From the NCBI GenBank assembly GCA_947474715.1, contig CANJJT010000003.1:55390-119389 (forward strand): a DNA stretch of 64,000 nt, written 5' to 3'. The notes below the pieces were generated by a model. That model was not told where the DNA came from. It did no database searches and saw nothing but the letters and a program-made list of their open reading frames with translations. Position numbers and translations under genes: made by a program. Shown here piece by piece: positions 35,914-44,436 of the stretch (its first letter is position 1; the number at the start of each line of letters is the position of its first letter). Source of the stretch: CAIYPG01 sp903864555 (GTDB taxonomy: Bacteria; Pseudomonadota; Gammaproteobacteria; Burkholderiales; SG8-39).

Positions 35914-37263
35914 ATGGGAGCACCCACAGAAATACTCGTTCCGGACATTGGTGACTTCAAGGAAGTCGACGTTGCCGAAGTGTTGGTCAAGCCTGGAGAC
36001 CTGATCCAGGTCGAGCAGTCATTGATTTCCATCGAGTCGGACAAGTCGACCATGGAGATCCCATCGCCGGCTGCAGGCACGGTGAAGGAGATCAGGGTCA
36101 AGGTTGGCGACAAGGTTTCCCAGGGCAGCCTGATCCTGTTTCTGGAGGGCGCGTCGGCAGTCCAGCCCGTGCAACCCGACCAGGCCGCACAACCGGCCCA
36201 GGTTTCGCCTGCGCCTCCCCCAGCCGTGGCGCAGCCTGCTCCGACCAGGACAGACGAGCCAGCCGTGACACCAGCGATACAGACCACGGTCTCACCGGTG
36301 TCCATCGAGCCGGTGGTCGAATCCGCCACCTTCAAGCCACATGCGAGCCCTTCAGTGCGCGCGTTTGCGCGTGAACTGGGTGTGGACCTCCTGCGCGTCA
36401 AGGGAACCGCACCCAAGGGGCGCATACAGCGCAGCGATGTGCAGGCCTATGTCAAAGGCGCGCTGCAGGCGACGCCTGCGGCTGCAGTGGCTGCGCCGGC
36501 GAGCGGGACCGGTCGTGGTCTGCCGTTTCCCATCATCGATTGGCCCCAGGTCGACTTTGCCAAATTCGGTCCCGTCGAGACCCGGCCCCTGTCACGCATC
36601 AAGAAGCTGACCGGTGCCAACCTGCATCGCAACTGGGTGTCGATACCGCATGTCACCCAGTTCGATGAGGCCGACATCACCGAGCTGGAGGCGTTTCGCA
36701 AGACGAGCGGGGCTGATTCCGAGAAGCAGGGTTTCAAGCTGACGCTGCTCGCTTTTCTGGTCAAGGCCTGTGTCACCGCCTTGCGGCAATTTCCGCAGTT
36801 CAACGCCTCGCTGGACAAGACCGGCGAGAACCTCATCATCAAGAACTACTATCACATCGGCGTGGCCGTCGATACGCCCGATGGGCTGGTGGTGCCGGTG
36901 CTGAAGGATGCCGACCGCAAGGGGGTGTTCGACCTGGCGCGCGAGCTTTCGGAACTGTCCAGGCTGGCGCGCGACAAGAAACTCAAGCCCGGTGACATGC
37001 AGGGCGGGACATTCTCGATCTCCAGCCTGGGCGGCATCGGCGGAACGGTGTTCACGCCCATCATCAATGCGCCGGAAGTGGCGATACTCGGGGTGTCCAG
37101 GGGCACCATGCGTCCGGTGTACAAGGACGGGCAGTTCGTGCCGCGCCTGATGCTGCCGCTGTCGCTTTCCTACGACCATCGTGTCATTGACGGTGCCGAC
37201 GGCGCACGCTTCACCAGCTATCTGTCGCTGGTGCTGTCCGACATCCGTCGCTCCCTGCTGTAA
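35914..37263 (+). CDS. aceF: Dihydrolipoamide acetyltransferase (PDH E2)
   Basis: Core of the pyruvate dehydrogenase complex; transfers acetyl to CoA. From the ATG at 35914 the 449-residue protein has a single lipoyl domain (about 5-78, lipoyl-lysine Lys44 in ESDKSTMEI), an Ala/Pro-rich linker, a peripheral-subunit-binding domain (about 144-185, SVRAFARELGVDL...GRIQRSDV) and the catalytic domain ending SYDHRVIDGADGARF (His422, Asp426). E. coli AceF has three lipoyl domains; here there is one, while a second lipoyl domain is on lpdA. Confidence 0.96.
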   Translation: MGAPTEILVPDIGDFKEVDVAEVLVKPGDLIQVEQSLISIESDKSTMEIPSPAAGTVKEIRVKVGDKVSQGSLILFLEGASAVQPVQPDQAAQPAQVSPAPPPAVAQPAPTRTDEPAVTPAIQTTVSPVSIEPVVESATFKPHASPSVRAFARELGVDLLRVKGTAPKGRIQRSDVQAYVKGALQATPAAAVAAPASGTGRGLPFPIIDWPQVDFAKFGPVETRPLSRIKKLTGANLHRNWVSIPHVTQFDEADITELEAFRKTSGADSEKQGFKLTLLAFLVKACVTALRQFPQFNASLDKTGENLIIKNYYHIGVAVDTPDGLVVPVLKDADRKGVFDLARELSELSRLARDKKLKPGDMQGGTFSISSLGGIGGTVFTPIINAPEVAILGVSRGTMRPVYKDGQFVPRLMLPLSLSYDHRVIDGADGARFTSYLSLVLSDIRRSLL

Positions 37264-37272
37264 GGCAAGGTC

Positions 37273-39033
37273 ATGAATCCTGTCGAAATCAAGGTCCCGG
37301 ACATCGGCGATTTCAAGAATGTCGATGTTGCCGAGGTGCTGGTCAAGCCCGGGGACACGGTTGCCGTCGAACAGTCCCTGATCTCCATCGAGTCCGACAA
37401 GTCGACCATGGAGATTCCCTCGCCCGCGGCGGGCACCGTGAAGGAGATCAAGCTCAAGGTCGGCGACAAGGTGTCGATGGGCAGTCTTATCCTGCTGCTT
37501 GAAGCCACCGATGCGACAGCCTCTGCCAAGGTGCTGGCACCGGCGTCTGCCGCTGCAGATTCCTCTGCCGCCGTCCCCACTGCCGTCGTTCAGCCTGCAC
37601 CGGCTGACCCGGGCCAGTCCGCTGACATGGAATGCGACTTGCTGGTGCTGGGTGCCGGCCCCGGGGGGTATTCGGCTGCGTTTCGGGCAGCCGACCTCGG
37701 GCTGTCGGTGGTGCTGGTGGAACGTTATCCGTCCTTGGGGGGCGTGTGCCTGAATGTGGGCTGTATCCCTTCCAAGGCTTTGCTGCACGTCGCAGCCGTG
37801 ATGGATGAAGCCGGCCGCATGGCGGCGCATGGTGTGAGTTTCGGCAAACCCACGGTGGACCTGGACAAGCTGCGAGGCTGGAAGGACAAGGTCGTGGGCA
37901 AGCTGACCGGCGGATTGGCCGGCATGGCCAAGGCCCGCAAAGTCAGCGTCGTCCAGGGGGTGGGCACTTTCGTCGGCCCCCACCAGCTGGCGGTGGCAGG
38001 GGCCCAGGGGCGCACCATCGTTGGCTTCAAGCAGGCCATCATTGCTGCTGGCTCGCAGCCTGCCCGATTGCCCTTCTTGCCCGACGATCCGCGCATAGTC
38101 GATTCCACCGGCGCACTGGCATTGCGCAGCCAGCCCCGGCGCATGCTGATCATCGGCGGCGGCATCATCGGACTGGAAATGGCCACGGTGTATTCGACGC
38201 TGGGCGCGCGGCTCGATGTGGTGGAAATGCTGGACGGCCTCATGGCCGGAGCTGATCGCGATCTGGTGTCGGTATGGCAGAAATTCAATGCTGGCCGTTT
38301 CGACAACATCATGCTGAAGACCCGCACCCAGAAGGCCGAAGCGACGCTCGAAGGCATCAAGGTCTGGTTCGAGGGCGAGAAAGCGCCGGCTGAGCCCCAG
38401 CTGTACGACCTGGTCCTGGTCTCGGTCGGGCGCACGCCGAACGGCCGCAGCATCGGTGCGGAGCAGGCCGGCGTGACCGTCTCGGAGCGCGGTTTCATCA
38501 GCGTCGACTCGCAGATGCGCAGCAATGTGCCGCATATCTACGCCATCGGCGATGTAGCCGGCCAGCCCATGCTGGCCCACAAGGCCATCCACGAGGGTCA
38601 TGTTGCGGCGGAAGCCGCCGCCGGGCTGAAGTCCCATTTCGACGCCCGCGTCATTCCGGGGGTGGCTTATACCGACCCTGAGGTGGCCTGGGTGGGTGTC
38701 ACCGAAGACGAGGCAAAGAAGCAGGGGCTGAAGTATGGTGTGGGCAAGTTTCCCTGGGCTGCTTCAGGCCGTGCCATTGCCAATGGGCGCGAAGAGGGGT
38801 TTACCAAGCTGCTGTTCGAGGAAGGCAGCCACCGGGTCATCGGCGGCGGCATCGTCGGCAGCGGGGCCGGCGAACTGATCAGTGAAGTGGCCCTTGCCAT
38901 CGAGATGGGGGCCGACGCCACTGACATCGGCAAGACCATCCATCCCCATCCGACCCTGAGCGAGCCGGTGGCACAGTCTGCGGAGGCCTTTGAAGGCGTT
39001 TGCACCGACCTGATGCCCCCGCGCAAGCGTTGA
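37273..39033 (+). CDS. lpdA: Dihydrolipoamide dehydrogenase with N-terminal lipoyl domain (PDH E3)
   Basis: FAD enzyme reoxidising the dihydrolipoyl group with NAD+. The 586 residues exceed the usual 470 because of an N-terminal lipoyl domain (3-78, Lys43) and an Ala/Pro linker. The flavoenzyme part has LGAGPGGYSAAFRAA (126-140), the redox disulfide in GGVCLNVGC (Cys159, Cys164), an NAD motif GGGIIGLEMA and the C-terminal HPHPTLSE with the active-site His. E3 with its own lipoyl domain is known from Neisseria and other betaproteobacteria. The lipoyl domain is nearly identical to that of aceF. Confidence 0.96.
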   Translation: MNPVEIKVPDIGDFKNVDVAEVLVKPGDTVAVEQSLISIESDKSTMEIPSPAAGTVKEIKLKVGDKVSMGSLILLLEATDATASAKVLAPASAAADSSAAVPTAVVQPAPADPGQSADMECDLLVLGAGPGGYSAAFRAADLGLSVVLVERYPSLGGVCLNVGCIPSKALLHVAAVMDEAGRMAAHGVSFGKPTVDLDKLRGWKDKVVGKLTGGLAGMAKARKVSVVQGVGTFVGPHQLAVAGAQGRTIVGFKQAIIAAGSQPARLPFLPDDPRIVDSTGALALRSQPRRMLIIGGGIIGLEMATVYSTLGARLDVVEMLDGLMAGADRDLVSVWQKFNAGRFDNIMLKTRTQKAEATLEGIKVWFEGEKAPAEPQLYDLVLVSVGRTPNGRSIGAEQAGVTVSERGFISVDSQMRSNVPHIYAIGDVAGQPMLAHKAIHEGHVAAEAAAGLKSHFDARVIPGVAYTDPEVAWVGVTEDEAKKQGLKYGVGKFPWAASGRAIANGREEGFTKLLFEEGSHRVIGGGIVGSGAGELISEVALAIEMGADATDIGKTIHPHPTLSEPVAQSAEAFEGVCTDLMPPRKR

Positions 39034-39058
39034 TCCCGCAAACAAGCTGAAGGCAGGC

Positions 39059-39718
39059 ATGGACCAGAACCAACTCAAGCTATTGGTGGCGCAGGAAGCC
39101 ATCAAGTACGTCGTTGAAGGCACCATCGTTGGCGTCGGGACCGGCTCCACAGCCAATTTCTTCATCGATGAACTGGCCAAGATGCGCAACCGCATCGATG
39201 GCGCCGTGGCCAGCTCGGAACAGACTGCGGCCCGCCTCAAGGCCCATGGCATCCATGTGTTCGACCTGAACAGCGTGCATGAGCTGCCGGTCTACGTCGA
39301 TGGTGCGGATGAAATCACCCACGGCATGGCCATGATCAAGGGCGGCGGCGGGGCACTGACGCGCGAGAAAATCGTCGCTGCAGTGGCGACCACATTTATC
39401 TGCATCGCCGATGAGTCCAAGCTGGTCACCACACTGGGCAACTTCCCGTTGCCTGTGGAAGTCATCCCCATGGCACGCTCGCACGTCGGTCGTCAGATGC
39501 TCGCCCTGGGTGGTGAGCCGCGTCTGCGCGAGGGTTTCACCACTGACAACGGCAATCTCATCCTGGATGTTCACGGTCTGAACATCACCAATCCGGCGGA
39601 ACTGGAAGCGAAGATCAACAACATCGCCGGGGTGGTCACGGTGGGTTTGTTTGCCGGCCGCGGGGCAGATGTGCTGCTCCTCGGGACGGCCGCAGGCGTG
39701 CGTACCATCACGCGCTGA
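39059..39718 (+). CDS. rpiA: Ribose-5-phosphate isomerase A
   Basis: Interconverts ribose-5-phosphate and ribulose-5-phosphate in the pentose phosphate pathway. The 219-residue protein shows VGVGTGSTANFFIDEL, YVDGADEI with the catalytic aspartates, and IKGGGGALTREKIVA, all RpiA signatures. Length is standard. It lies 25 bp after lpdA on the same strand and may be cotranscribed with the PDH operon; phoU follows after 133 bp. Confidence 0.96.
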   Translation: MDQNQLKLLVAQEAIKYVVEGTIVGVGTGSTANFFIDELAKMRNRIDGAVASSEQTAARLKAHGIHVFDLNSVHELPVYVDGADEITHGMAMIKGGGGALTREKIVAAVATTFICIADESKLVTTLGNFPLPVEVIPMARSHVGRQMLALGGEPRLREGFTTDNGNLILDVHGLNITNPAELEAKINNIAGVVTVGLFAGRGADVLLLGTAAGVRTITR

Positions 39719-39794
39719 TCCGCTTCACTCGGGGTCGCGACTGCCGGGTGCACCGGCACCAGCAGGGCGCAGGGTGTTTCTTTGTCTCAAGCCA

Positions 39795-39823
39795 CTGAAA
39801 CCGGATCGTCACAATGCTATGCT
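39795..39823 (+). promoter_or_regulatory. Possible promoter of phoU
   Basis: An extended -10 (TGC then TATGCT at 39818-39823) lies 17 bp after CTGAAA (39795-39800), which matches the -35 consensus at four positions. The phoU ATG is 28 bp downstream of the -10. No Pho box was recognised. Confidence 0.4.
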
Positions 39824-39851
39824 AGCTTCGCGTATTCTGGAGCGATTATCC

Positions 39852-40547
39852 ATGGCAGAACACATATCCAAGCAATTCGATGCGGAACTGGAGGGTGTGC
39901 GCACGCGTGTGCTGCACATGGGAGGCCTCGTCGAGGAGCAGATCCTCAAGGCCATCGACGGCCTGAGCAGTGGCAACATGACCACCATCGAGCAGGTGAT
40001 TGCCGATGACCATCGGGTGAATTCCCTGGAGGTGGAACTGGACGAGTCCTGCAGCCAGATCATCGCGCGTCGGCAGCCGGCAGCCGGCGACCTGCGGCTG
40101 ATCATCGCCATCATCAAGACCATCACCGATCTGGAACGCATCGGCGATGAAGCCGAGAAGATTGCGCGCATGGCCAAGCTGACCCACAGTGGTGAGCGCC
40201 AGCACATGCCCAAGCTCGAGCTTGCCCACGTGGTCAATCTGGCGGTGGGCATGTTGAGGAAAGCCCTGGATGCCTTTGCCCGGCTGGACTCCAAGGCGGC
40301 GGCACAGGTGGTCCGGCAGGACGCGCTGGTGGACGACGAGTTCCGTTCCATCCTGCGCCAGCTGATCACATTCATGATGGAAGATCCGCGCACCATCACT
40401 CGCAGCCTGGAGACCCTGTTCGTGGCCAAGGCGCTCGAGCGCATCGGTGACCATGCCAAGAACATGTCCGAGTACGTGGTCTACATGGTCGAAGGACGCG
40501 ATGTGCGCCACCTGCGACCTGCGCCGGACGGAGCGGTCACGCAGTAA
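39852..40547 (+). CDS. phoU: Phosphate-signalling protein PhoU
   Basis: Modulates the PhoR/PhoB system and Pst transport. The 231-residue all-helical protein consists of two PhoU repeats with the metal-binding E/DxxxD motifs: DLERIGDEAEKIA in the first and ALERIGDHAKNMSEYV in the second. The start at 39852 gives the family N-terminus MAEHISKQFD; an earlier in-frame ATG overlaps the rpiA end and is unlikely. pst and pho genes, its usual companions, are not in the window. Confidence 0.94.
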   Translation: MAEHISKQFDAELEGVRTRVLHMGGLVEEQILKAIDGLSSGNMTTIEQVIADDHRVNSLEVELDESCSQIIARRQPAAGDLRLIIAIIKTITDLERIGDEAEKIARMAKLTHSGERQHMPKLELAHVVNLAVGMLRKALDAFARLDSKAAAQVVRQDALVDDEFRSILRQLITFMMEDPRTITRSLETLFVAKALERIGDHAKNMSEYVVYMVEGRDVRHLRPAPDGAVTQ

Positions 40548-40626
40548 GCGGAGGCCTCGGGCTGGCTTCCGCCTGATTACAATACCGGTCATACGGCCGG
40601 TTGCGGCCGCTTTGAAGGAGCCGCCG

Positions 40627-41610
40627 ATGAAGTGTTTCCCCATCCTTTCCCGCCTGCTTTGCCTCGGCCTGACTCTCGCGCCAGCCGGCGCAGCCCTTGC
40701 GCAGCAGGCCTGGCCAAGCAAGCCGGTACGCATCATTGTTCCCTATGGCCCCGGGGCCAGCACCGACAATGTCACCCGAATCTACGGCCAGAAGATCACC
40801 GAGGCCTGGGGTCAGCCGGTGGTGGTGGACAACAAGCCCGGGGGTAACACCCTCATTGGTTCGGAGGCACTGGTCAAGTCGGCCCCGGATGGCTACACCA
40901 TCCTGCTGGTGGTCAATACCCACGCCATCAATCCCTTGCTGATCCCCAAGCTGCCCTACGACCCGGTCAGGGATTTTGCGCCTGTGGCCACGGTTGGCAG
41001 CCAGGAGTTCATGCTGACCGTGAATCCCGCAGTGGTACCGGTCGGAAACCTGAAAGAGTTCATCGCCTATGCCAAGGCCCGCCCTGGCCAGCTGAATTTT
41101 TCCTCTTCCGGTGGCGGTGGCCTCAGCCATCTGTCGGGTGAACTGTTCAACAGCATCGCGGGTGTGAAGATGCTGCACGTGCCCTACAAGGGTGGAGCGC
41201 CCGCCGTGACTGACCTGGTGGCCGGTCAGGTTCAGCTCATGTTCAGCAGCCCGAGCTCGGTGCTGCCGAATGTCAAGTCGGGCCGGCTGCGCGGGATCGC
41301 TATCTCCGGCAAGATCCGCACCGCGGCGCTACCGGATGTGCCCACTTTTGCCGAAGCCGGCCTGCCCAATTTCGAGGCGACGAACTGGTTTGGCATTCTC
41401 GCGCCCGCCGCTACGCCCAGGGACATCGTCAACAAGCTCTCGGCGGAACTGGTTCGAACCCAGTCACTGCCTGATGTCAGGGAGAAGCTGGCTGGTCAGG
41501 GGGTGGACGCCTGGCCCATGGGGCCCGAGCAGTTTGCCGCCCTGATCAAGTCCGACATGGAGAAATTCGCCCGCATCGTGAAAAGCGCCAACATCAAGCT
41601 CGAGCTTTGA
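40627..41610 (+). CDS. Bug/TctC-family solute-binding receptor
   Basis: Periplasmic binding protein of the tripartite tricarboxylate transporter type. From the ATG at 40627 (GAAGGAG upstream) the 327-residue protein has a signal peptide ending ALAQQ. The mature part begins AWPSKPVRIIVPYGPGASTDNVTR and contains DNKPGGNTLIGSEALVKSAPDGYT and HVPYKGGAPAVTDLVAGQV, the typical Bug motifs that line the ligand pocket. No TctA/TctB membrane components are adjacent, so it is an orphan receptor like most Bug proteins in Bordetella and Ralstonia. The ligand is unknown, likely a small carboxylate. Confidence 0.9.
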   Translation: MKCFPILSRLLCLGLTLAPAGAALAQQAWPSKPVRIIVPYGPGASTDNVTRIYGQKITEAWGQPVVVDNKPGGNTLIGSEALVKSAPDGYTILLVVNTHAINPLLIPKLPYDPVRDFAPVATVGSQEFMLTVNPAVVPVGNLKEFIAYAKARPGQLNFSSSGGGGLSHLSGELFNSIAGVKMLHVPYKGGAPAVTDLVAGQVQLMFSSPSSVLPNVKSGRLRGIAISGKIRTAALPDVPTFAEAGLPNFEATNWFGILAPAATPRDIVNKLSAELVRTQSLPDVREKLAGQGVDAWPMGPEQFAALIKSDMEKFARIVKSANIKLEL

Positions 41611-41665
41611 TTTACAACCGGGGCGTGGCAGCACTCGCGTGCTGAATGTCAACAGCCCCTTATCC

Positions 41666-41938
41666 TTAGTCTGACGGGGGGACGTAGCCTGCTGCCATAT
41701 CGGCCCCGCCGCCGAAGAAATGGCGCTCCATCTGCTCGGCGAGATATTTACGGGCGCGCGGGTCAGCCAGGCTGAGGCGATTTTCATTGATCAGCATGGT
41801 CTGATGCTTCAGCCACTGTTGCCAGGCCTCTTTCGAGACATTTTCGAAGATGCGCTTGCCCAGGTCTCCGGGGTAGGGGGCGAAGTCCATTCCTTCCGCT
41901 TCGCGTCCGAGTTTGATGCAATTCACCATGCGTGCCAT
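41666..41938 (-). CDS. yggX: Probable Fe(2+)-trafficking protein YggX
   Basis: A 90-residue protein linked to iron-sulfur protection and oxidative stress. It begins MARMVNCIKLGREAEGMDF with the conserved cysteine (Cys7) and contains PYPGDLGKRIFENVSKEAWQ and LINENRLSLADPRARKYL, characteristic of YggX. The ATG at 41938 is preferred to the longer frame because of family length. It is 133 bp downstream of argA on the same strand. Confidence 0.95.
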   Translation of the reverse strand: MARMVNCIKLGREAEGMDFAPYPGDLGKRIFENVSKEAWQQWLKHQTMLINENRLSLADPRARKYLAEQMERHFFGGGADMAAGYVPPSD

Positions 41939-42071
41939 GAAGGTCTCCGTTTCTGATCCATTGTGTGTGTTCGGCCGGGGCCGTCGCATCGCATGCGGAT
42001 GTGGCCCGGCTGGAGTATGAGGGTCCTGCCTAAAAAACTCTGAAAAACCCGGGGAAACTTCCCTGTGACCT

Positions 42072-43397
42072 CTAAAGCGTTTTGATCAGCACTTTCGAGC
42101 GTCGTTGCCAGTTGTAGAGTGAACGCTTGGGCTCCGGAAGTGCGCTTACGTTGCCAGGGGTGAATCCGCGCTCGATGAACCAGTGGGTGGTCTGTGTCGT
42201 CAGCACCACGAGCTTGCGTATGCCGCGCTTCTTTGCCTCCGCCGACAGCGCATCGACTAGGCGTTCGCCGCAGCCGGCACGCCGGAACTCCGGACGAACG
42301 GCCAGCGCCGCCAGTTCCGCGGTCTTGCCCTTGGGAAACGGGTACAACGCGGCGCAGCCTACGATGACATTGTCGTGCTCAATGACGAAGAAGCGACGGA
42401 TCTCGCGTTCCAGTTCCTGTCGTCCGCGATAGACCAGCGTGCCATCCGATTCGAGAGGCTCGATGAGCTGGAGGATGCCTCCGACATCGTCGATGCGGGC
42501 AGGGCGCAATCTTTCCAGTCGCTTGGCGGTGACCATGCTGCCGGAACCCTCGTGCGTGTAGAGTTCGATCAGCAGCGCACCATCCACCTTGTGGGAAATC
42601 AGATGGGCGCGTGGCACTCCGCCATGGATGGCTTCGACCGCATGGGCAAGAAACAGGCGCGTGTCTTCGGTCAGCACGGCCTGGGGCTGGGCCAGCAACG
42701 CTTCGGCTTCGTCTGCTGCCAGTTCGGTCAGGAGCTTGCCCTTGACGTCACGCACGGGCTCGTCGGTGAGGAACACCAGCTTGTCGGCAGCCAGCGCCCT
42801 GGCAGTCGCCACGGCGGCGTCTTCAATGGTCAGGTTGAAGATCTCGCCGGTGGGCGAGTAGCCGACATTGGAAACGATGACAATGTTGTTGCCATCCAGG
42901 CAGCCGCGTATCGCTGCCACATCCACCTTGCGCACCATGCCCGTGTGCTGGAAATCAACGCCATCGCGCACGCCATAGGGCTGCGCGGTGATGAAGTTGC
43001 CTGACACCGTGTTGATGGCCGCGCCGGCCATGGGCGAGTTCGGCAGGCCCTGGGAGAGCAGGGCATCAATTTCGATGCGCAGCAGCCCAACCGCCTCTTT
43101 CACGCACTCCAGCGCTACGGTATTGGTGATGCGCAGCCCGTCCTTGTACAGGGACTTGGCGCGGCGCTGCTTCAGCTGCGACTCGATCTGGGGCCTTGAT
43201 CCGTGCACCAGCACCAGCCGGATGCCAGCGGCGTGCAGCAGGTTGATGTCATGGGCGAGCACCCCGAATTTGCCGTCGGCAACCACTTCGCCGCCGAATG
43301 CAATGACGAAGGTCTTGCCGCGAAAGGCGTGGAAGTAGGGCGCGACCGAACGGAACCAGGTGACGAAGCGGGTATCGATGTAGTTATGAGTGCCCAT
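42072..43397 (-). CDS. argA: N-acetylglutamate synthase (amino-acid N-acetyltransferase)
   Basis: First step of arginine biosynthesis. The 441-residue protein combines an amino-acid-kinase-like domain (about 1-290, FVIAFGGEVV, VLVHGSRPQI, SNVGYSPTGE) with a C-terminal GNAT acetyltransferase domain (VGCAALYPFPKGKTAELAALAV and RAGCGERLVDAL, split as two motifs). This is the classical ArgA layout and length. The kinase-like domain usually binds arginine as feedback inhibitor. It has 136 bp of upstream sequence after rsmE; I could not identify an ArgR box. Confidence 0.95.
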   Translation of the reverse strand: MGTHNYIDTRFVTWFRSVAPYFHAFRGKTFVIAFGGEVVADGKFGVLAHDINLLHAAGIRLVLVHGSRPQIESQLKQRRAKSLYKDGLRITNTVALECVKEAVGLLRIEIDALLSQGLPNSPMAGAAINTVSGNFITAQPYGVRDGVDFQHTGMVRKVDVAAIRGCLDGNNIVIVSNVGYSPTGEIFNLTIEDAAVATARALAADKLVFLTDEPVRDVKGKLLTELAADEAEALLAQPQAVLTEDTRLFLAHAVEAIHGGVPRAHLISHKVDGALLIELYTHEGSGSMVTAKRLERLRPARIDDVGGILQLIEPLESDGTLVYRGRQELEREIRRFFVIEHDNVIVGCAALYPFPKGKTAELAALAVRPEFRRAGCGERLVDALSAEAKKRGIRKLVVLTTQTTHWFIERGFTPGNVSALPEPKRSLYNWQRRSKVLIKTL

Positions 43398-43533
43398 GGG
43401 TGCCTGCGATTTTAGCGGCTATGGTGATGCTTCGCGTTCTGTCTGCACCGGATCGAAATGGTGTCATATGGCATGATCATAATTTGCCTGTATACGTAAT
43501 GATTACCAAGGTATATGCATGAAATTGATCACT

Positions 43534-44316
43534 TTAACCAAGGTCGCCATGTAGGGCCTGCAGAATGGCGATGGCAGCCAGCGGCGCCGTTTCGGTGCGT
43601 AACACGCGCGGGCCCAGCCGGGCACTCTCGAATCCTGATCGACGGGCGGCAGCGCATTCGTGCCCGGCCAGCCCGCCTTCAGGACCCACCAGGAGCAGCA
43701 CCCCGGATGCCGGCGGCAGGCGAACCGCAGCCATGCCGACCTCGGCCAGCGGGTCCAGCAGCAGGCGCTGATCCTGCGACGGCCCCAGCGAGGCGAGCCA
43801 GTCGTCCAGATCCATCACGGGTGCCAGTTGCGGCAGCTGGTTACGCCCACATTGTTCACAGGCGGAGATGAGAATCTGGCGCCAGTGTTCCAGTCGGCGC
43901 ACGGCGCGCTCCGCTGACAAGCGCACCACGGATCGCTCACAGGCCAGCGGGACAATGGCCGTGACTCCCAATTCTGTGGCCTTCTGCAGCGTCAGGTCCA
44001 TGCGATCACCGGACGAAATGCCCTGGGCCAGGGTCAGTTGCAGCGGGGATTCCCGCTCTACGTCACGCCCGGCGCCGATTTCCGCGCTGACCCCCTGACG
44101 CGTGACTTTTCCCAGAATGGCGGGAAATTCACCGCCGTTTCCGTCAAAAAGTACTATCGCATTGCCTTCCCGCAGCCTTCTGACGCCGATATGCCGCGCG
44201 GCACGTTCGGGCAAATCGATGCGGCTTCCGGCTTCCAGGGGCCCGGGCACCCAGAAACGTGGCGCGCCGGAAACGGTACTGTCCTTATCGAGCTCGTCCA
44301 TGCGCCATTTTCCCAT
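43534..44316 (-). CDS. rsmE: 16S rRNA (uracil-1498-N3)-methyltransferase
   Basis: SPOUT-class enzyme methylating U1498 of 16S rRNA. The 260-residue protein has the N-terminal PUA-like domain (RFWVPGPLEAGSRIDLPERAARHI) and the C-terminal knot with LTLAQGISSGDRMDLTLQKATELGV, LLLVGPEGGLAGHE and LGPRVLRTETAPLAAIAILQ, the RsmE signatures. The start may be at 44316 or the ATG at 44301. It is divergent from typA and upstream of argA on the same strand. Confidence 0.94.
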   Translation of the reverse strand: MGKWRMDELDKDSTVSGAPRFWVPGPLEAGSRIDLPERAARHIGVRRLREGNAIVLFDGNGGEFPAILGKVTRQGVSAEIGAGRDVERESPLQLTLAQGISSGDRMDLTLQKATELGVTAIVPLACERSVVRLSAERAVRRLEHWRQILISACEQCGRNQLPQLAPVMDLDDWLASLGPSQDQRLLLDPLAEVGMAAVRLPPASGVLLLVGPEGGLAGHECAAARRSGFESARLGPRVLRTETAPLAAIAILQALHGDLG

Positions 44317-44436
44317 AGCCGGAATTCCGAAATATCCCTGATAAATCGGCTAATTAAGACAACTTCTGGGCTCGCCTATCTGATAATATGCCGCCCTTCT
44401 CCGAATCTCCCCCTCCCCGTTTCCAAGGTTGTCCCA

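Noticed and set aside
43398..43533. ArgR operator upstream of argA
   Set aside because: The region is AT-rich with TGATCA and TAATGATTA-like words, but no pair matches an ARG box.
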